Assembly: GCA_963710495.1 (NCBI GenBank)
Contig: CAVQAI010000012.1
Location: 186,001-250,000, forward strand
Length of the DNA: 64,000 nt
Direction: 5' to 3'
DNA from: Bog-756 sp963710495
GTDB lineage: Bacteria > Actinomycetota > Acidimicrobiia > Acidimicrobiales > RAAP-2
In this document: positions 1 to 7,164 of the stretch, in pieces
How positions within the stretch are numbered: position 1 is the stretch's first letter
How the letters are laid out: every line of letters starts with the position of its first letter
Program-made: the position numbers and the translations under genes
Notes under the pieces: generated by a model
What the model was told of the DNA's origin: nothing
What the model saw: the letters and a program-made list of their open reading frames with translations, nothing else
Database searches by the model: none

Positions 1-250
1 GGAGCACGGCGGCCTCGAGGCCAGCTCCGACCGGCGGGTCACCACCCACAATGTGCGCCAGTCATGGCTGGCACGGTTCTGGTTCGTCCCCTACAACACC
101 GGGTGGCACCTGGCCCACCACGTGGACATGGGCGTCCCCTTCCGCCACTTGCCCGCCTTCCACGCCGAGTTGGAGCAGGCCGGCTACGTCACCGACTCGC
201 TGACCTATCCCAACTATCGCTCCCTCTGGAAGGCCCTGGCCTCGGCCTGA
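1..250 (+). CDS. Fatty acid desaturase, C-terminal fragment
   Basis: The reading frame is open from base 2 to the TGA at 248-250; the 5' part lies outside the window. The visible 82 residues contain WHLAHHVDM, the H-x2-H-H box that is the third di-iron histidine box of membrane fatty acid desaturases, followed by the usual soluble C-terminal tail with PFRHLP. The family introduces double bonds into acyl chains at the membrane, using two irons held by three His boxes. Only the last box can be seen, so substrate (acyl-CoA, acyl-lipid, sterol-like) cannot be told. It converges with pgi, whose stop lies 19 bases downstream. Confidence 0.8.
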   Translation, partial: EHGGLEASSDRRVTTHNVRQSWLARFWFVPYNTGWHLAHHVDMGVPFRHLPAFHAELEQAGYVTDSLTYPNYRSLWKALASA

Positions 251-269
251 GCGGCGGCGGCCACCTCGG

Positions 270-1925
270 TCAGACCGGCCGGCCCCGCAACGTCCGATAG
301 TGCCGGACCAGCGCCGCCGTCGAACCGTCCTGTCCGCTGAGGTCCGGCGCGGCCGGATCGCTGAGGGCCGGGGCGAGCTCCTTGGCCATGACCTTGCCGA
401 GCTCCACCCCCCATTGATCGAACGAATCGATCCCCCACACCGCCCCCTCGGTGAAGACCGTGTGCTCGTAGAGCGCGACCAACTGGCCGAGGACGGACGG
501 CGTGAGCTTCGGCGCGACGACCGTCGAGCTCGGGTGGTTGCCCGGCATCACCTTGTGGGGAACCAGCGCCGGTGGCGTCCCGTCAGCGGCGACCTCCTCG
601 GCGGTGCGGCCGAAGGCCAGGACCTTGGACTGGGCGAAGCAATTGGACATGAGCAGGTCCTGCTGGGTGCCGGTCTCGTGGGTGGATTCGCCGAAGCCGA
701 TGAAATCGGCGGGGATGAGCTTGGTGCCCTGGTGGATCAGCTGGTAGAAGGCGTGCTGCCCATTGGTGCCCGGCTCGCCCCAGAAGATCTCGCCCGTCTG
801 ACCCCATACCGGTGATCCGTCACGGCGCACCGACTTGCCGTTCGACTCCATGGTCAGTTGCTGGAGGTAGGCCGGAAACCGGGACAGGCGCTGGCTGTAG
901 GGGAGCACGGCGTGGGTCTCGGCTCCGAACAGGTTGTCGTACCAGACATTGAGCATCCCCTGGATCACCGGCATGTTGGCCTCGAGTGGCGCGGTGACGA
1001 AGTGCCGGTCCATGGCGTGGAAACCGGCCAGCATGTCGGCGAAGCCGTCGGGCCCGATGGCGACCATGAGGGAGAAGCCGATGGCCGAGTCGTACGAGTA
1101 GCGGCCCCCGACCCAGTCCCAGAAGCCGAACATGTTCTCCGGGTCGATGCCGAACTCCCTCACCGCCTCCTCGTTGGTGGACACGGCGACGAAATGGCGC
1201 GGCACCGCCTCGTCCCCGGACCCCAGGCCGTCGAGCAGCCACCGACGGGCGGCGGCCGCGTTGGTCAGGGTCTCCAGGGTGGTGAAGGTCTTGGACGACA
1301 CGACGAAGAGCGTCTCGGCCGGGTCGAGGCCATTCGTCTTGTAATACAGGTCCACCGGATCGACGTTGGAGACGAACCGGCACTCGATGTCCGGGGTGGC
1401 ATAGTCGCGCAACGCCTCGTAGGCCATGGCCGGACCCAGGTCCGAACCGCCGATGCCGATGTTGACCACGGCCCGGATCCGCCGGCCGGTGTGCCCGGTC
1501 CACTCACCGGAGCGCAGACGCCGAGCCACGTCAGCCATCCGGTCCAGCACCCGGTGCACATCGCCCACCACGTCCTGACCGTCGACCTCGAGGCGGCTGC
1601 CCCGGGGCATCCGGAGGGCCACATGGAGCACGGCCCGGTCCTCGGTGGTGTTGATGTGCCGGCCGGCGAACATGGCGGCCCGCCGTTCCTCGACACCGGC
1701 CCGGCGGGCCACGTCCATCAGCAGGCGGAGCGTCTCACCCGTGGCGCGGTGCTTCGAGTAGTCGAGCCGCAGGTCGGCGGCGGTCACCGACATGGCTTCG
1801 CCCCGCCCGGGGTCCTCCTCGAACAGACGACGCAGATGGACGCCCCCGATCTCCTCGAAGTGGCTGGTCAGCCGGCCCCACTCCTCCGTCCCGGGGATTT
1901 CGACGATGCCGTCGTTCGTGCTCAT
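270..1925 (-). CDS. pgi: Glucose-6-phosphate isomerase
   Basis: Interconverts glucose 6-phosphate and fructose 6-phosphate in glycolysis and gluconeogenesis in the cytosol. The 551-residue length is the usual long bacterial Pgi size. Diagnostic segments are present in order: GIGGSDLGP (phosphosugar binding), SSKTFTTLET (phosphate-binding Ser/Thr loop), the MESNGKS block, GEPGTNGQHAFYQLIHQG (catalytic Glu and His region) and a C-terminal helix with the last active-site Lys region. The ATG at 1925 is chosen because GGAGGAG lies 5-6 bases upstream; the frame extends upstream to 2114 but that part lacks similarity. The gene is divergent from the response regulator at 2418 across a 490-bp spacer that carries a direct repeat. 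Confidence 0.95.
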   Translation of the reverse strand: MSTNDGIVEIPGTEEWGRLTSHFEEIGGVHLRRLFEEDPGRGEAMSVTAADLRLDYSKHRATGETLRLLMDVARRAGVEERRAAMFAGRHINTTEDRAVLHVALRMPRGSRLEVDGQDVVGDVHRVLDRMADVARRLRSGEWTGHTGRRIRAVVNIGIGGSDLGPAMAYEALRDYATPDIECRFVSNVDPVDLYYKTNGLDPAETLFVVSSKTFTTLETLTNAAAARRWLLDGLGSGDEAVPRHFVAVSTNEEAVREFGIDPENMFGFWDWVGGRYSYDSAIGFSLMVAIGPDGFADMLAGFHAMDRHFVTAPLEANMPVIQGMLNVWYDNLFGAETHAVLPYSQRLSRFPAYLQQLTMESNGKSVRRDGSPVWGQTGEIFWGEPGTNGQHAFYQLIHQGTKLIPADFIGFGESTHETGTQQDLLMSNCFAQSKVLAFGRTAEEVAADGTPPALVPHKVMPGNHPSSTVVAPKLTPSVLGQLVALYEHTVFTEGAVWGIDSFDQWGVELGKVMAKELAPALSDPAAPDLSGQDGSTAALVRHYRTLRGRPV

Positions 1926-1964
1926 GAACTCTCCTCCGTGGACGATGTGGCTCGGACCCGGTTC

Positions 1965-2034
1965 GATCCTGCCCCATGGTGGTCCAACTCGAGATGGTGG
2001 TCCGGATCCGGCCGGATCGTGCCCCACCGTGGTC
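1965..2034. repeat. Two 20-bp direct repeats 50 bp apart upstream of pgi
   Basis: GATCcTGCCCCAtgGTGGTC at 1965-1984 recurs as GATCgTGCCCCAccGTGGTC at 2015-2034, with three mismatches and a start-to-start distance of exactly 50 bp (about five helical turns). The copies lie 40-110 bp upstream of the pgi start, in the divergent spacer to the response regulator gene. Position and phasing suggest a tandem regulator-binding site, but no known regulator is recognised. Nothing else is evident in the 1926-2417 spacer beyond an isolated GTTCACC at 2146. Confidence 0.5.
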
Positions 2035-2417
2035 GGCCGGCGACGCTGGGGCGCCGGATGAAGACCGCCTTCCACCTGGGAGTTCGATGGCTGTCCGGAA
2101 AGATTACCGACCAATTACCTTTCGGTGACTCGCTGATCGCGTTCCGTTCACCTGGCTCTTTTACCGTCACCCGTGATGGCAGCCTCCTACGACACGCATT
2201 GCTCGCGACCTCGCGATTCGAGGGGACGCGGGGGGCGGGGCGTGGCGGGGCCGAGCCGTCCGGAGGCCTGGCCTCCGCTGCCTCTCACGGCATCGGCGCC
2301 ATCCCCCGCCCCGCCCGTGAGGCAATTCAACAGTGGTGTGAACGCCCGGGCCCGTCGCCGACGCGGCGGTGCCCGGGCCTGCACCCTGTTCCGGGGAGCC
2401 TCGGATCGGCCTTGACC

Positions 2418-3161
2418 GTGGCCTTCCCCGAAGTCGACAGCCGGGGGGTCCTCCCGCCCAGGAGCCACCCGACGATCCTGATCATTGACAGCGATCCACA
2501 ATCCCGAGATCAGCTGGCGGCCATGCTCTCGATCGAGGGATTCGATGTTGTCACCGCCTCCACCGGCGACGAAGGGGTGGACCAGGTCGCCTCGGTCCGC
2601 CCCTCGCTCGTCCTGCTCGACATGATGCTGGCCGACACCAAGGGCGTGTCGGTCTTCCGCCGCATCACCCGTGTGTCGACGGTGCCGGTCATCATGATCA
2701 CCGCCCGAGACGACGAGCTCGATGCCGTACTGTCGCTCGAGGCCGGCGCCGCCGACCATGTGACCAAGCCACCGAGACCACGGGAGCTGACCGCCCGCAT
2801 CCGGGCCGTGCTCCGCCGGGTCGGGAACCAGCCCGGGGTGGTGGCTCCGCCGACCCCCGAAGGGGTGTACATCCTCGGGCCGGTCTCCATCGACGTGTCG
2901 CGCCGGGAGGCGGTGATCCGGGGAAAGCCGATCGAGCTGTCGCGCAAGGAGTTCGACCTGCTGGCCCTGCTCATCTCGGAGGCCGGCACAGTGGTCACCC
3001 GGACCCAGTGCATGGAGCGAATCTGGCGGGGCAAGAAGATGGGGGACAGCCGCACCCTGGACACCCATGTCAAGCGGCTCCGCAAGAAGATCGAGCTGAG
3101 GCCGGCCGACCCCCAGCACGTGCTCACCGTCCGCGGCATCGGCTACCGCTTCAAGCCGTAG
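2418..3161 (+). CDS. OmpR/PhoB-family response regulator (RegX3-like)
   Basis: A DNA-binding response regulator of about 247 residues. The N-terminal receiver domain has the phosphoacceptor Asp in LVLLDMML, the switch Thr in MITARDD and the conserved Lys in VTKPPRP. The C-terminal winged-helix domain has ELSRKEFDLLALL, SRTLDTHVKRLRKKIE and the terminal VRGIGYRF signature. The acidic pocket reads IIDSD, so the second acidic position is Ser rather than Asp or Glu. No histidine kinase gene is adjacent, so this is an orphan. GTG 2418 is the most plausible start (TTG 2412 also possible); the frame is open far upstream but that part is antisense to pgi. It closely resembles the regulator at 4518. 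Confidence 0.85.
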   Translation: MAFPEVDSRGVLPPRSHPTILIIDSDPQSRDQLAAMLSIEGFDVVTASTGDEGVDQVASVRPSLVLLDMMLADTKGVSVFRRITRVSTVPVIMITARDDELDAVLSLEAGAADHVTKPPRPRELTARIRAVLRRVGNQPGVVAPPTPEGVYILGPVSIDVSRREAVIRGKPIELSRKEFDLLALLISEAGTVVTRTQCMERIWRGKKMGDSRTLDTHVKRLRKKIELRPADPQHVLTVRGIGYRFKP

Positions 3162-3289
3162 GGGTCCGCCCGACACCCCTTTCGTCCCAGGCTCCTCCCC
3201 CCTTGGTCGACGATTGGTGGCGGGTGGACCCCTACGGTTTGAGGTGACCCGACGGCGCCGGGCCCGAGCGGCCCTGCCCTACACTGGCC

Positions 3290-3375
3290 CCGGCGATGGG
3301 GCTCGCCCTAACCGTCGAGTGTTCGACTGGCCGAGTGTTCGACCGGTCGAGTGTTCGACTGATGGCTCCTACCGG
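3290..3375 (+). promoter_or_regulatory. Fluoride (crcB-motif) riboswitch
   Basis: The consensus of the fluoride riboswitch is directly readable: GGCGATGGGGCTCGCC at 3292-3307, the TAACCG joining segment at 3309-3314, and the 3' block CTGATGGCTCCTACC at 3359-3373. The loop GGGGC (3298-3302) can pair with GCTCC (3365-3369), one G-U included, as the long-range pseudoknot requires. It stands 32 bases before the start of two fluC genes, which is the classical context: fluoride binding switches on export. The helix between AACCG and CTGATG is expanded (see the repeat at 3314-3361). The RBS of the first gene lies outside the aptamer; translational or terminator control cannot be told. Confidence 0.92.
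3314..3361 (+). repeat. Three tandem 16-nt hairpin repeats inside the riboswitch
   Basis: GTCGAGTGTTCGACTG (3314-3329), GCCGAGTGTTCGACCG (3330-3345) and GTCGAGTGTTCGACTG (3346-3361) are consecutive. The outer two are identical; the middle one differs by two compensatory changes (T to C and T to C) at its ends. Each unit can fold on its own as GTCGA-gtgt-TCGAC, and the first 5' arm can also pair with the last 3' arm. In the canonical aptamer a single hairpin occupies this place. Confidence 0.9.
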
Positions 3376-3407
3376 AACGAGTGGACGCGGCGCGGCCGGG
3401 AGGAGCG

Positions 3408-3932
3408 ATGGCACACCGAGGGAGACACGGCGCCGCGGTGCTGCCCGAACGACCGGTGCGCATCCTGGCCATCGCCGCCGGTGGGTCCCTCGGCACCCTG
3501 GCCCGGTACGGCCTCGAACGGGCCATCGCCCCGCCCCCGCTCGGGTTCCCCTGGGCCACGATGCTGGCCAACCTGCTCGGCTCGCTCCTCCTCGGAGTGA
3601 TCGTGACCCTGGTGGTCGAACGTTGGCCCCCGACGCGCTTCGTGCGCCCGCTCGCCGCCATCGGCTTCTGCGGCGGCTTCACCACCTTCTCGACCATGGT
3701 GGTCGAGACCTCCCAACTCGGTCGCCACGGCCGAGTCGGTCTCGGTCTTCTCTACCTCGCCGTCACGCTCGGCCTTGGTCTCGCCGCCGCCACCCTCGGC
3801 ATCGGGCTCGCCCGGCGCGGCCTTCCCGTCGGGGCGCGCCGGCCGATACCCGACCCGGATGACCTCGGTACGCTCGACGACCGTATCGAGGAAAGCGGCC
3901 GCGAAGCGGCCCGGCGACGCGGTCCGTCGTGA
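3408..3932 (+). CDS. crcB: Fluoride channel FluC/CrcB, first subunit
   Basis: A 174-residue four-helix membrane protein of the Fluc family, which exports fluoride as an antiparallel dimer. The Fluc signatures are visible: the GGSLGTLARYG start of TM1, NLLGSLLLG in TM2 and GGFTTFSTM, the helix-break region with the fluoride-lining Phe and Thr residues. ATG 3408 is chosen over the in-frame GTG at 3381 because GGGAGGA lies 4-8 bases before it. A hydrophilic, Arg/Asp-rich tail of about 40 residues follows TM4. The gene is led by the fluoride riboswitch and its stop overlaps the start of the second fluC, so the two are translationally coupled. Confidence 0.92.
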   Translation: MAHRGRHGAAVLPERPVRILAIAAGGSLGTLARYGLERAIAPPPLGFPWATMLANLLGSLLLGVIVTLVVERWPPTRFVRPLAAIGFCGGFTTFSTMVVETSQLGRHGRVGLGLLYLAVTLGLGLAAATLGIGLARRGLPVGARRPIPDPDDLGTLDDRIEESGREAARRRGPS

Positions 3933-4312
3933 TCATCGGCGGGCTGGCCCTGGCAGGCGCGCTGGGCGCCGTCCTTCGGTATCTGGTCGATCACCTCGTG
4001 CAACACCGCCTGGCACCGCGACGGGCCCGACCCGAATTCCCCCTCGGCACCATGGTGGTCAATGCCAGCGGGTCCTTCGCCCTCGGGTTGCTCGTCGGCA
4101 GCGGACTTCACCACGGCGTGTCGCCCACCTGGGTCACCGTGGGAGGCACGGGCCTCATCGGCTCCTACACGACGTTCTCGACCTTCACCTTCGACACGGT
4201 GCGGCTCGCCGGGGATGGTCGGGTGTCCATCGCGGTGCTGAACGTGGTGGCCAGCTTGGCCGTCGGCCTCGGCGCCGCGGCCGCCGGTCTGGCACTCGGG
4301 TCGGTGACCTGA
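3929..4312 (+). CDS. crcB: Fluoride channel FluC/CrcB, second subunit
   Basis: A 127-residue Fluc protein starting at GTG 3929, overlapping the TGA of the first gene by four bases (GTGA). It has GALGAVLRYLVD, NASGSFALG and GSYTTFSTFTFDT, which match the conserved Asn motif and the TTFST pore break. Where fluC genes come in pairs, the products generally have fixed opposite orientations and form a heterodimer, unlike single dual-topology homologues. The more basic loop composition of the first subunit fits this, but topology was not computed. Expression is expected to follow the upstream fluoride riboswitch. Confidence 0.92.
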   Translation: MIIGGLALAGALGAVLRYLVDHLVQHRLAPRRARPEFPLGTMVVNASGSFALGLLVGSGLHHGVSPTWVTVGGTGLIGSYTTFSTFTFDTVRLAGDGRVSIAVLNVVASLAVGLGAAAAGLALGSVT

Positions 4313-4435
4313 AATGACAGGACGAGGAACCGGAGACGATGAAACTGGAACAACTGGAACCGAAACACCTGAAACTGCCACCCAGTCGGCCGCCCGCCAC
4401 ACGGTCGGTGGCAACCGGAGCGCTTGCTCCACAAC

Positions 4436-4490
4436 GTTCACAAAACGATCACCACCAGGTATCCGGAGGGACGGCTGGCGTTCACCTGCG
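4436..4490 (+). promoter_or_regulatory. PHO-box-like phased repeats upstream of response regulator
   Basis: GTTCACAAAAC (4436-4446) is followed directly by GATCACCACCA (4447-4457), and GTTCACCTGCG recurs at 4480-4490, exactly 44 bp (four 11-bp units) from the first. The actinobacterial PhoP box is built from 11-bp direct repeats beginning GTTCAC, and the same unit occurs four times before pstS in this window. The site ends 27 bp before the start of the regulator gene and suggests autoregulation or phosphate control. The two middle units do not match. Confidence 0.55.
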
Positions 4491-4517
4491 TTTTCTAGGG
4501 TCCGTGCGGAGGTTCTG

Positions 4518-5354
4518 ATGAGCATGGCCCCTGTCAGCGACAGCATCCGGGTGCTGGTGGTGGAAGACGAGGAGTCGTATCGTCAAGCGCTTTCTTCGGG
4601 GCTCAGCCGTGAAGGATTCATCGTTGACGTGGCGGCCGACGGGGTCGAGGGCCTCCGTCGATTCGTAGATCATCCGCCCGACATCGTTCTGCTCGACCTG
4701 CTGCTGCCCGGCATGCACGGCACCGAGGTGTGCCGGCGGATGCGAGAGGTCAGTCCGGTGCCCATCGTCATGGTCAGCGCCGTGGGGGCCGAGCTCGACG
4801 TGGTCCTCGGGCTCGAACTCGGCGCGGCCGGCTACGTCACCAAACCGTTCCGGCTCCGCGAGCTGGTCGCCCGGATGCAAGCCATCCTTCGCCGGGTGTC
4901 CCCTCCCGAGCTCCCGACGCTCGTGACGGCGACCGCCCCGGCCGACGTCGACCCGGAACAGCTCGACGAAGCGCCGGCCGACATCGCCTTCGGCCTGGCC
5001 ACCGTCGACTTCGAGCGCCGGGAGGTCACCGTCGGCGGCGAGCCCGTCCACTTGTCCCGTCGCGAATTCGACCTGCTGGCAGTCCTGCTCACCCCGGTGC
5101 GCCGAGTGCGCACGCGCGAAGAGCTCATCGACCTCCTGTGGCCCGACCGGTTCCTGTCCGACAGCCGCACGCTGGACACCCACATCCACCGGCTGCGGGC
5201 CAAGCTCGAGCCGGATCCGGCCGAGCCCCGCTACATCGTGACCGTGCGCGGGGTGGGCTTCCGGCTCGACCCCGATGGTTCACGGCCGGCTCCACCCGCT
5301 CGTCACGGCCTGCACCCGGACCTTCCCGACAATCCGGTAACGGCGACCGGCTAG
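4518..5354 (+). CDS. OmpR/PhoB-family response regulator, likely phosphate regulator
   Basis: A 278-residue response regulator. The receiver has the acidic pocket VVEDEES, phosphoacceptor Asp in IVLLDLLLPG, and Lys in YVTKPFR. A linker of about 40 residues rich in Pro and Glu leads to the winged helix with HLSRREFDLLAVL, SRTLDTHIHRLRAKLEPDP and VRGVGFRL. ATG 4518 has GGAGG six bases upstream. No kinase gene is adjacent. Because it faces the pst operon and carries GTTCAC repeats like those before pstS, a PhoP/RegX3-type role in phosphate control is the best inference, not proven. It converges on pstB with a 38-bp gap. Confidence 0.85.
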   Translation: MSMAPVSDSIRVLVVEDEESYRQALSSGLSREGFIVDVAADGVEGLRRFVDHPPDIVLLDLLLPGMHGTEVCRRMREVSPVPIVMVSAVGAELDVVLGLELGAAGYVTKPFRLRELVARMQAILRRVSPPELPTLVTATAPADVDPEQLDEAPADIAFGLATVDFERREVTVGGEPVHLSRREFDLLAVLLTPVRRVRTREELIDLLWPDRFLSDSRTLDTHIHRLRAKLEPDPAEPRYIVTVRGVGFRLDPDGSRPAPPARHGLHPDLPDNPVTATG

Positions 5355-5392
5355 CCGGCGCGACACCGAACGGGCGGCCCTCGCCCGATGGC

Positions 5393-6250
5393 TCAGCCGA
5401 AACGACCGTTCACGTAGTCGAGGGTACGCGGATCGGAAGGCTCGCTGAACAGCCGGGCGGTCGGGCCGAACTCGATCAGCTCGCCCGACTTGTCCTCCGC
5501 CATGAGCAAGAAGGCACAGCGGTCGGACACCCGCATGGCCTGCTGCATGTTGTGGGTGACGATGATGATGGTGACCCGGTGCTTGAGCTCGCCGATGAGC
5601 TCCTCGATGCGCTTGGTGGCGATCGGGTCGAGCGCCGAGGTCGGTTCATCCATCAGGAGCACCTCGGGCTCCACGGCCAACGCCCGGGCGATGCACAGGC
5701 GCTGTTGCTCCCCACCCGACAGGGTGCTGGCGTGCGCCTTCAGGCGGTCCCGCACGCTGTCCCACAGGGCGGCGGCGATGAGGGCCGATTCGGCCGCCTC
5801 GTCGAGGAGGGCCTTCTTCCGCACCCCGTTGAACCGGAGCCCGGCCACGGCGTTCTCGTAGATGCTCATGGTGGGGAAGGGATTGGGCCGCTGGAAGACC
5901 ATCCCCACCCGGCTGCGGAGCAGGGTGGCATCGGTGGAACCGGCGTAGACCTCGGTGGCGCCGAGCATGACCGTCCCGCTGACCTTGGCCGAGCGCACCG
6001 TGTCGTGCATCCGGTTGAGAGCACGGAGCAGGGTCGTCTTGCCCGACCCGGACGGCCCGATGAGCGCGGTGATTTCGCCCTCGTGGGCGTCGAAGGACAC
6101 GTTGCGCACGGCGGCGCGGCCGGCAAAGGAGACCGACACGTCCCGCAGGCTCATGACCGGCTCACCGACGGGCTTGTCGACCAGTACCTCGGCGGTGTTC
6201 ACGTTCACTCCTCCGAGCGGGGTGGGAGGCCCCGGTGTGGGATCGATCAT
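5393..6250 (-). CDS. pstB: Phosphate ABC transporter ATP-binding protein PstB
   Basis: The 285-residue ATPase of the high-affinity phosphate importer. Walker A GPSGSGKTTLL, Q-loop VFQRPNPFPTMSI (the PNPFP motif is typical of PstB), signature LSGGEQQRL, Walker B VLLMDEPTSALD and the switch His in IVTHNM are all present. The preferred start is ATG 6250, which overlaps the pstA stop (ATGA); the frame continues upstream to 6427 without PstB similarity. It is the last gene of pstS-pstC-pstA-pstB. No phoU follows. Confidence 0.96.
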   Translation of the reverse strand: MIDPTPGPPTPLGGVNVNTAEVLVDKPVGEPVMSLRDVSVSFAGRAAVRNVSFDAHEGEITALIGPSGSGKTTLLRALNRMHDTVRSAKVSGTVMLGATEVYAGSTDATLLRSRVGMVFQRPNPFPTMSIYENAVAGLRFNGVRKKALLDEAAESALIAAALWDSVRDRLKAHASTLSGGEQQRLCIARALAVEPEVLLMDEPTSALDPIATKRIEELIGELKHRVTIIIVTHNMQQAMRVSDRCAFLLMAEDKSGELIEFGPTARLFSEPSDPRTLDYVNGRFG

Positions 6251-7164
6251 CGTTTCTCCCTTTGCAGCAGATGGGCAAAGACTCGGCTCCCGATGCTCAA
6301 GATCAGGACCACGACCATCAGCAGGAGCGCCGCCCCCCAGGCGACCTGTATGAGATCGGCGTAGGGCTGGGTGCTGTCGTTGTAGATGACCAGAGGAAGG
6401 GCCGCCATGGGTTTGGTCGGGTTCCACTGCAGGTACTGGCTGCCGAGAATGGTCAGCAACAAGGGGGCCGTTTCCCCCAGGCCGCGGGCCACGGCCAGCA
6501 GGACCCCGGTGATGATGCCGGGGAGGGCAGCGGGGATGACCACGCGCCCGGCCACCGTGGCCCGACGCGCTCCGAGCGCCAGCGCGGCCTCGTTGAGGTC
6601 GTGCGGCACACCGCGGATGGCCGTCTCACCGGCCCGCATGATGACCGGCACCATGATGATCCCGATGGCGAAGGCGCCGGCCAACCCGCTGAACTGCTTG
6701 GTGTGACTGACGATGGCGATGTAGCCGAAGATCCCGATGGTGATCGAGGGCATGCCGGTCATCACGTCTGCCGTGAACCGGATGGTCGAGGCAATGCGGC
6801 CGTTCGACTCGGCCAGAAACAGCCCGCAGCCCAGCCCGATCGGGATCGAGGCGGCGGTGGCGATCCCCCCGATCACGAAGGTGCCGACGATGGCGTTCCA
6901 GACGCCCCCGCCGGGGATGCCTTCGGGGTAGGTCGGCTTGGTGAAGAAATCCACGTTCCATGCCGGCAGTCCCTTGACCACCACGTAGGCCAGCACCGCC
7001 ACCAACGGGACCACGGCGAGGCCCAGGGAGGCCCAGCAGATCCCGATGCCGATCTTCGAGTACACCTTGCGCCGGACCAGCGACGACGACGCCTCCAACT
7101 GGATCCGGCGGCGGCGCTCGAGGATGGGATCGGCCGGCGGATCGAAGGTCAGGGTGGTCATCAC
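6247..7164 (-). CDS. pstA: Phosphate ABC transporter permease PstA
   Basis: A 305-residue membrane permease of the phosphate importer. About six hydrophobic segments can be seen, beginning near residue 35 after a charged N-terminus. The cytoplasmic EAA loop that contacts PstB reads EAALALGARRATVAGRVVIPAALPGI. The gene overlaps pstC upstream (7161-7164) and pstB downstream (6247-6250), so the three are translationally coupled. Confidence 0.95.
   Translation of the reverse strand: MMTTLTFDPPADPILERRRRIQLEASSSLVRRKVYSKIGIGICWASLGLAVVPLVAVLAYVVVKGLPAWNVDFFTKPTYPEGIPGGGVWNAIVGTFVIGGIATAASIPIGLGCGLFLAESNGRIASTIRFTADVMTGMPSITIGIFGYIAIVSHTKQFSGLAGAFAIGIIMVPVIMRAGETAIRGVPHDLNEAALALGARRATVAGRVVIPAALPGIITGVLLAVARGLGETAPLLLTILGSQYLQWNPTKPMAALPLVIYNDSTQPYADLIQVAWGAALLLMVVVLILSIGSRVFAHLLQREKR

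Noticed and set aside
2146..2178. Possible PHO box before the first response regulator
   Set aside because: Only one GTTCAC unit is found; a second GTCACC is out of the 11-bp phase.
858..2417. Long N-terminal extension of the first response regulator
   Set aside because: The extension is antisense to pgi; the receiver domain begins normally after GTG 2418.
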